DNA of 6,227 bases, taken from Actinomycetes bacterium (GTDB taxonomy: Bacteria; Actinomycetota; Actinomycetes; Actinomycetales; Dermatophilaceae). The position numbers and the translations under genes were made by a program. The DNA lies in assembly GCA_023451855.1 (NCBI GenBank), contig JAEXXY010000200.1, positions 1 to 6,227 on the forward strand, in the 5' to 3' direction. Shown here one piece after another: positions 5,955-6,227 of the stretch. How positions within the stretch are numbered: position 1 is the stretch's first letter; every line of letters starts with the position of its first letter. Below the pieces are notes generated by a model. It was not told the DNA's origin. It was given only the letters and a program-made list of their open reading frames with translations, and made no database searches.

Positions 5955-6026
5955 TGCCCCCGGCAGGATTCGAACCTGCGCTCCCGCCTCCGGAGGGCGG
6001 TGCTCTATCCCCTGAGCTACGGGGGC
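5955..6026 (-). tRNA. tRNA-Arg (anticodon CCG)
   Basis: The minus strand folds as a complete 72-base cloverleaf. The 7-bp acceptor stem is GCCCCCG/CGGGGGC, and the D-stem is GCTC/GAGC with AGGGGATA loop. The anticodon stem is CCGCC/GGCGG with loop CTCCGGA, giving anticodon CCG, which reads CGG arginine codons. There is a 4-base variable loop, and the T-stem is GCAGG/CCTGC with loop TTCGAAT. The discriminator is A. CCA is not encoded (the following bases are CCG), so CCA must be added enzymatically. It is divergent from the ArgS-like gene. Confidence 0.97.
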
Positions 6027-6054
6027 GACACGCGCAACTTTCGTGCGCCCGGTG

Positions 6055-6060
6055 AGACTA
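6055..6060 (-). promoter_or_regulatory. -10 box of tRNA-Arg promoter
   Basis: The minus strand reads TAGTCT, which predicts a start near 6048, about 22 bases before the mature tRNA 5' end. A TTCACG lies 19 bases upstream as a poor -35. The 6027-6131 gap is shared with the divergent ArgS-like gene. Confidence 0.5.
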
Positions 6061-6118
6061 GCAGTCCGCCTCGGGCATCCGTGAATCAGGCCGGACCGGC
6101 GACCGATGGGCCGACTCG

Positions 6119-6124
6119 TAGACT
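6119..6124 (+). promoter_or_regulatory. -10 box giving a leaderless start of the ArgS-like gene
   Basis: TAGACT is followed by 7 bases and then the ATG at 6132. This spacing puts the transcription start at or one base before the A of the start codon. No usable Shine-Dalgarno is present, which agrees with a leaderless mRNA. The -35 region is GC-rich and unremarkable. Confidence 0.6.
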
Positions 6125-6131
6125 CGGCGGC

Positions 6132-6227
6132 ATGACGCCGGAGCAGCTGCGCGCCCTCCTCACCGAGGTCGCGGCGCGGGCCGCGCGCACCGGCGAGCTG
6201 CCCGACGAGGCCGAGGCCGGGCCACCC
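6132..6227 (+). CDS. ArgS-like protein, N-terminus (partial): arginyl-tRNA synthetase or ArgS-related DALR protein
   Basis: Thirty-two codons are visible, starting MTPEQLRALLTEVAARAA and ending at the window edge in an acidic Gly/Pro stretch (GELPDEAEAG). MTPEQL followed by an Ala-rich amphipathic helix is the usual opening of the actinobacterial ArgS N-terminal domain. It is also that of the short ArgS-related DALR-domain protein often encoded next to argS (called NrtL in streptomycetes). The conserved VERP region that would settle the family lies beyond the window. The neighbouring divergent tRNA-Arg supports an arginine-charging role. The start is set by the -10 box seven bases upstream rather than by a ribosome site. 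Confidence 0.55.
   Translation, partial: MTPEQLRALLTEVAARAARTGELPDEAEAGPP

Noticed and set aside
5755..6015. 86-codon plus-strand frame ending with a GRIRTCAPASGG-type sequence
   Set aside because: It crosses both hairpins and reads antisense through the tRNA. This peptide type is a well-known artefact of translating tRNA genes.
1..6227. CRISPR array, insertion sequence, prophage, defence or biosynthetic cluster
   Set aside because: No spaced repeats, no transposase, integrase or nuclease gene, and no terminal inverted repeats enclosing a gene. The att-like repeat at the tRNA is the only mobile-element trace.

Overview
This is chromosomal DNA from a high-GC actinobacterium. The evidence is strong G/C bias at third codon positions, GTG starts, TANNNT -10 boxes that in two places sit directly before an ATG, and a Kgd-type 2-oxoglutarate decarboxylase/dehydrogenase N-terminus with its Pro/Ala linker. 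The Kgd start, the paired CNNM/CorC genes and the tRNA-Arg next to an ArgS-like gene would fit Micrococcales (for example Intrasporangiaceae), but that placement is inference. Nothing points to a prophage, plasmid, CRISPR array or insertion sequence. It reads as a housekeeping region with a few odd non-coding structures.

Layout. (1) Positions 1-251, minus: N-terminus of Kgd (SucA-like); the rest lies outside the window. (2) 252-449: intergenic, with a possible kgd -10 box and a short inverted repeat. (3) 450-2425, minus: two-gene ABC-2 exporter operon, ATPase then permease, joined by an ATGA stop/start overlap; the ATPase has an unusual 89-residue low-complexity tail. (4) 2426-2623: divergent intergenic region with a good TATAGT -10 box on the plus strand. 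A 23-codon upstream ORF begins nine bases after it and ends in an ATGA overlap with the next gene. (5) 2624-5031, plus: tandem CNNM/CorC ('hemolysin-like') membrane proteins with CBS domains, a long one (457 aa) and a short one (345 aa), joined by a GTGA overlap. (6) 5036 to about 5692, minus: ASCH-like domain plus a winged-helix-like C-terminus, converging on the CNNM pair with only 4 bases between stops. (7) 5693-5954: non-coding, with two back-to-back long hairpins. The outer arm of the left one duplicates 17 bases of the tRNA 3' end; the right one looks like the tRNA terminator. (8) 5955-6026, minus: tRNA-Arg(CCG). (9) From 6132, plus: N-terminus of an ArgS-like protein with a leaderless-type promoter, divergent from the tRNA.

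How the parts work together. The ABC pair should form one exporter complex, substrate unknown. The two CNNM proteins are probably co-translated, may form a heteromer, and are likely to handle Mg2+ or a related cation at the membrane. The tRNA-Arg(CCG) and the ArgS-like gene form a divergent arginine-charging pair. No complete new defence or biosynthetic system is visible. The best leads are the leaderless upstream ORF before the CNNM operon and the tRNA-end duplication carrying a hairpin.
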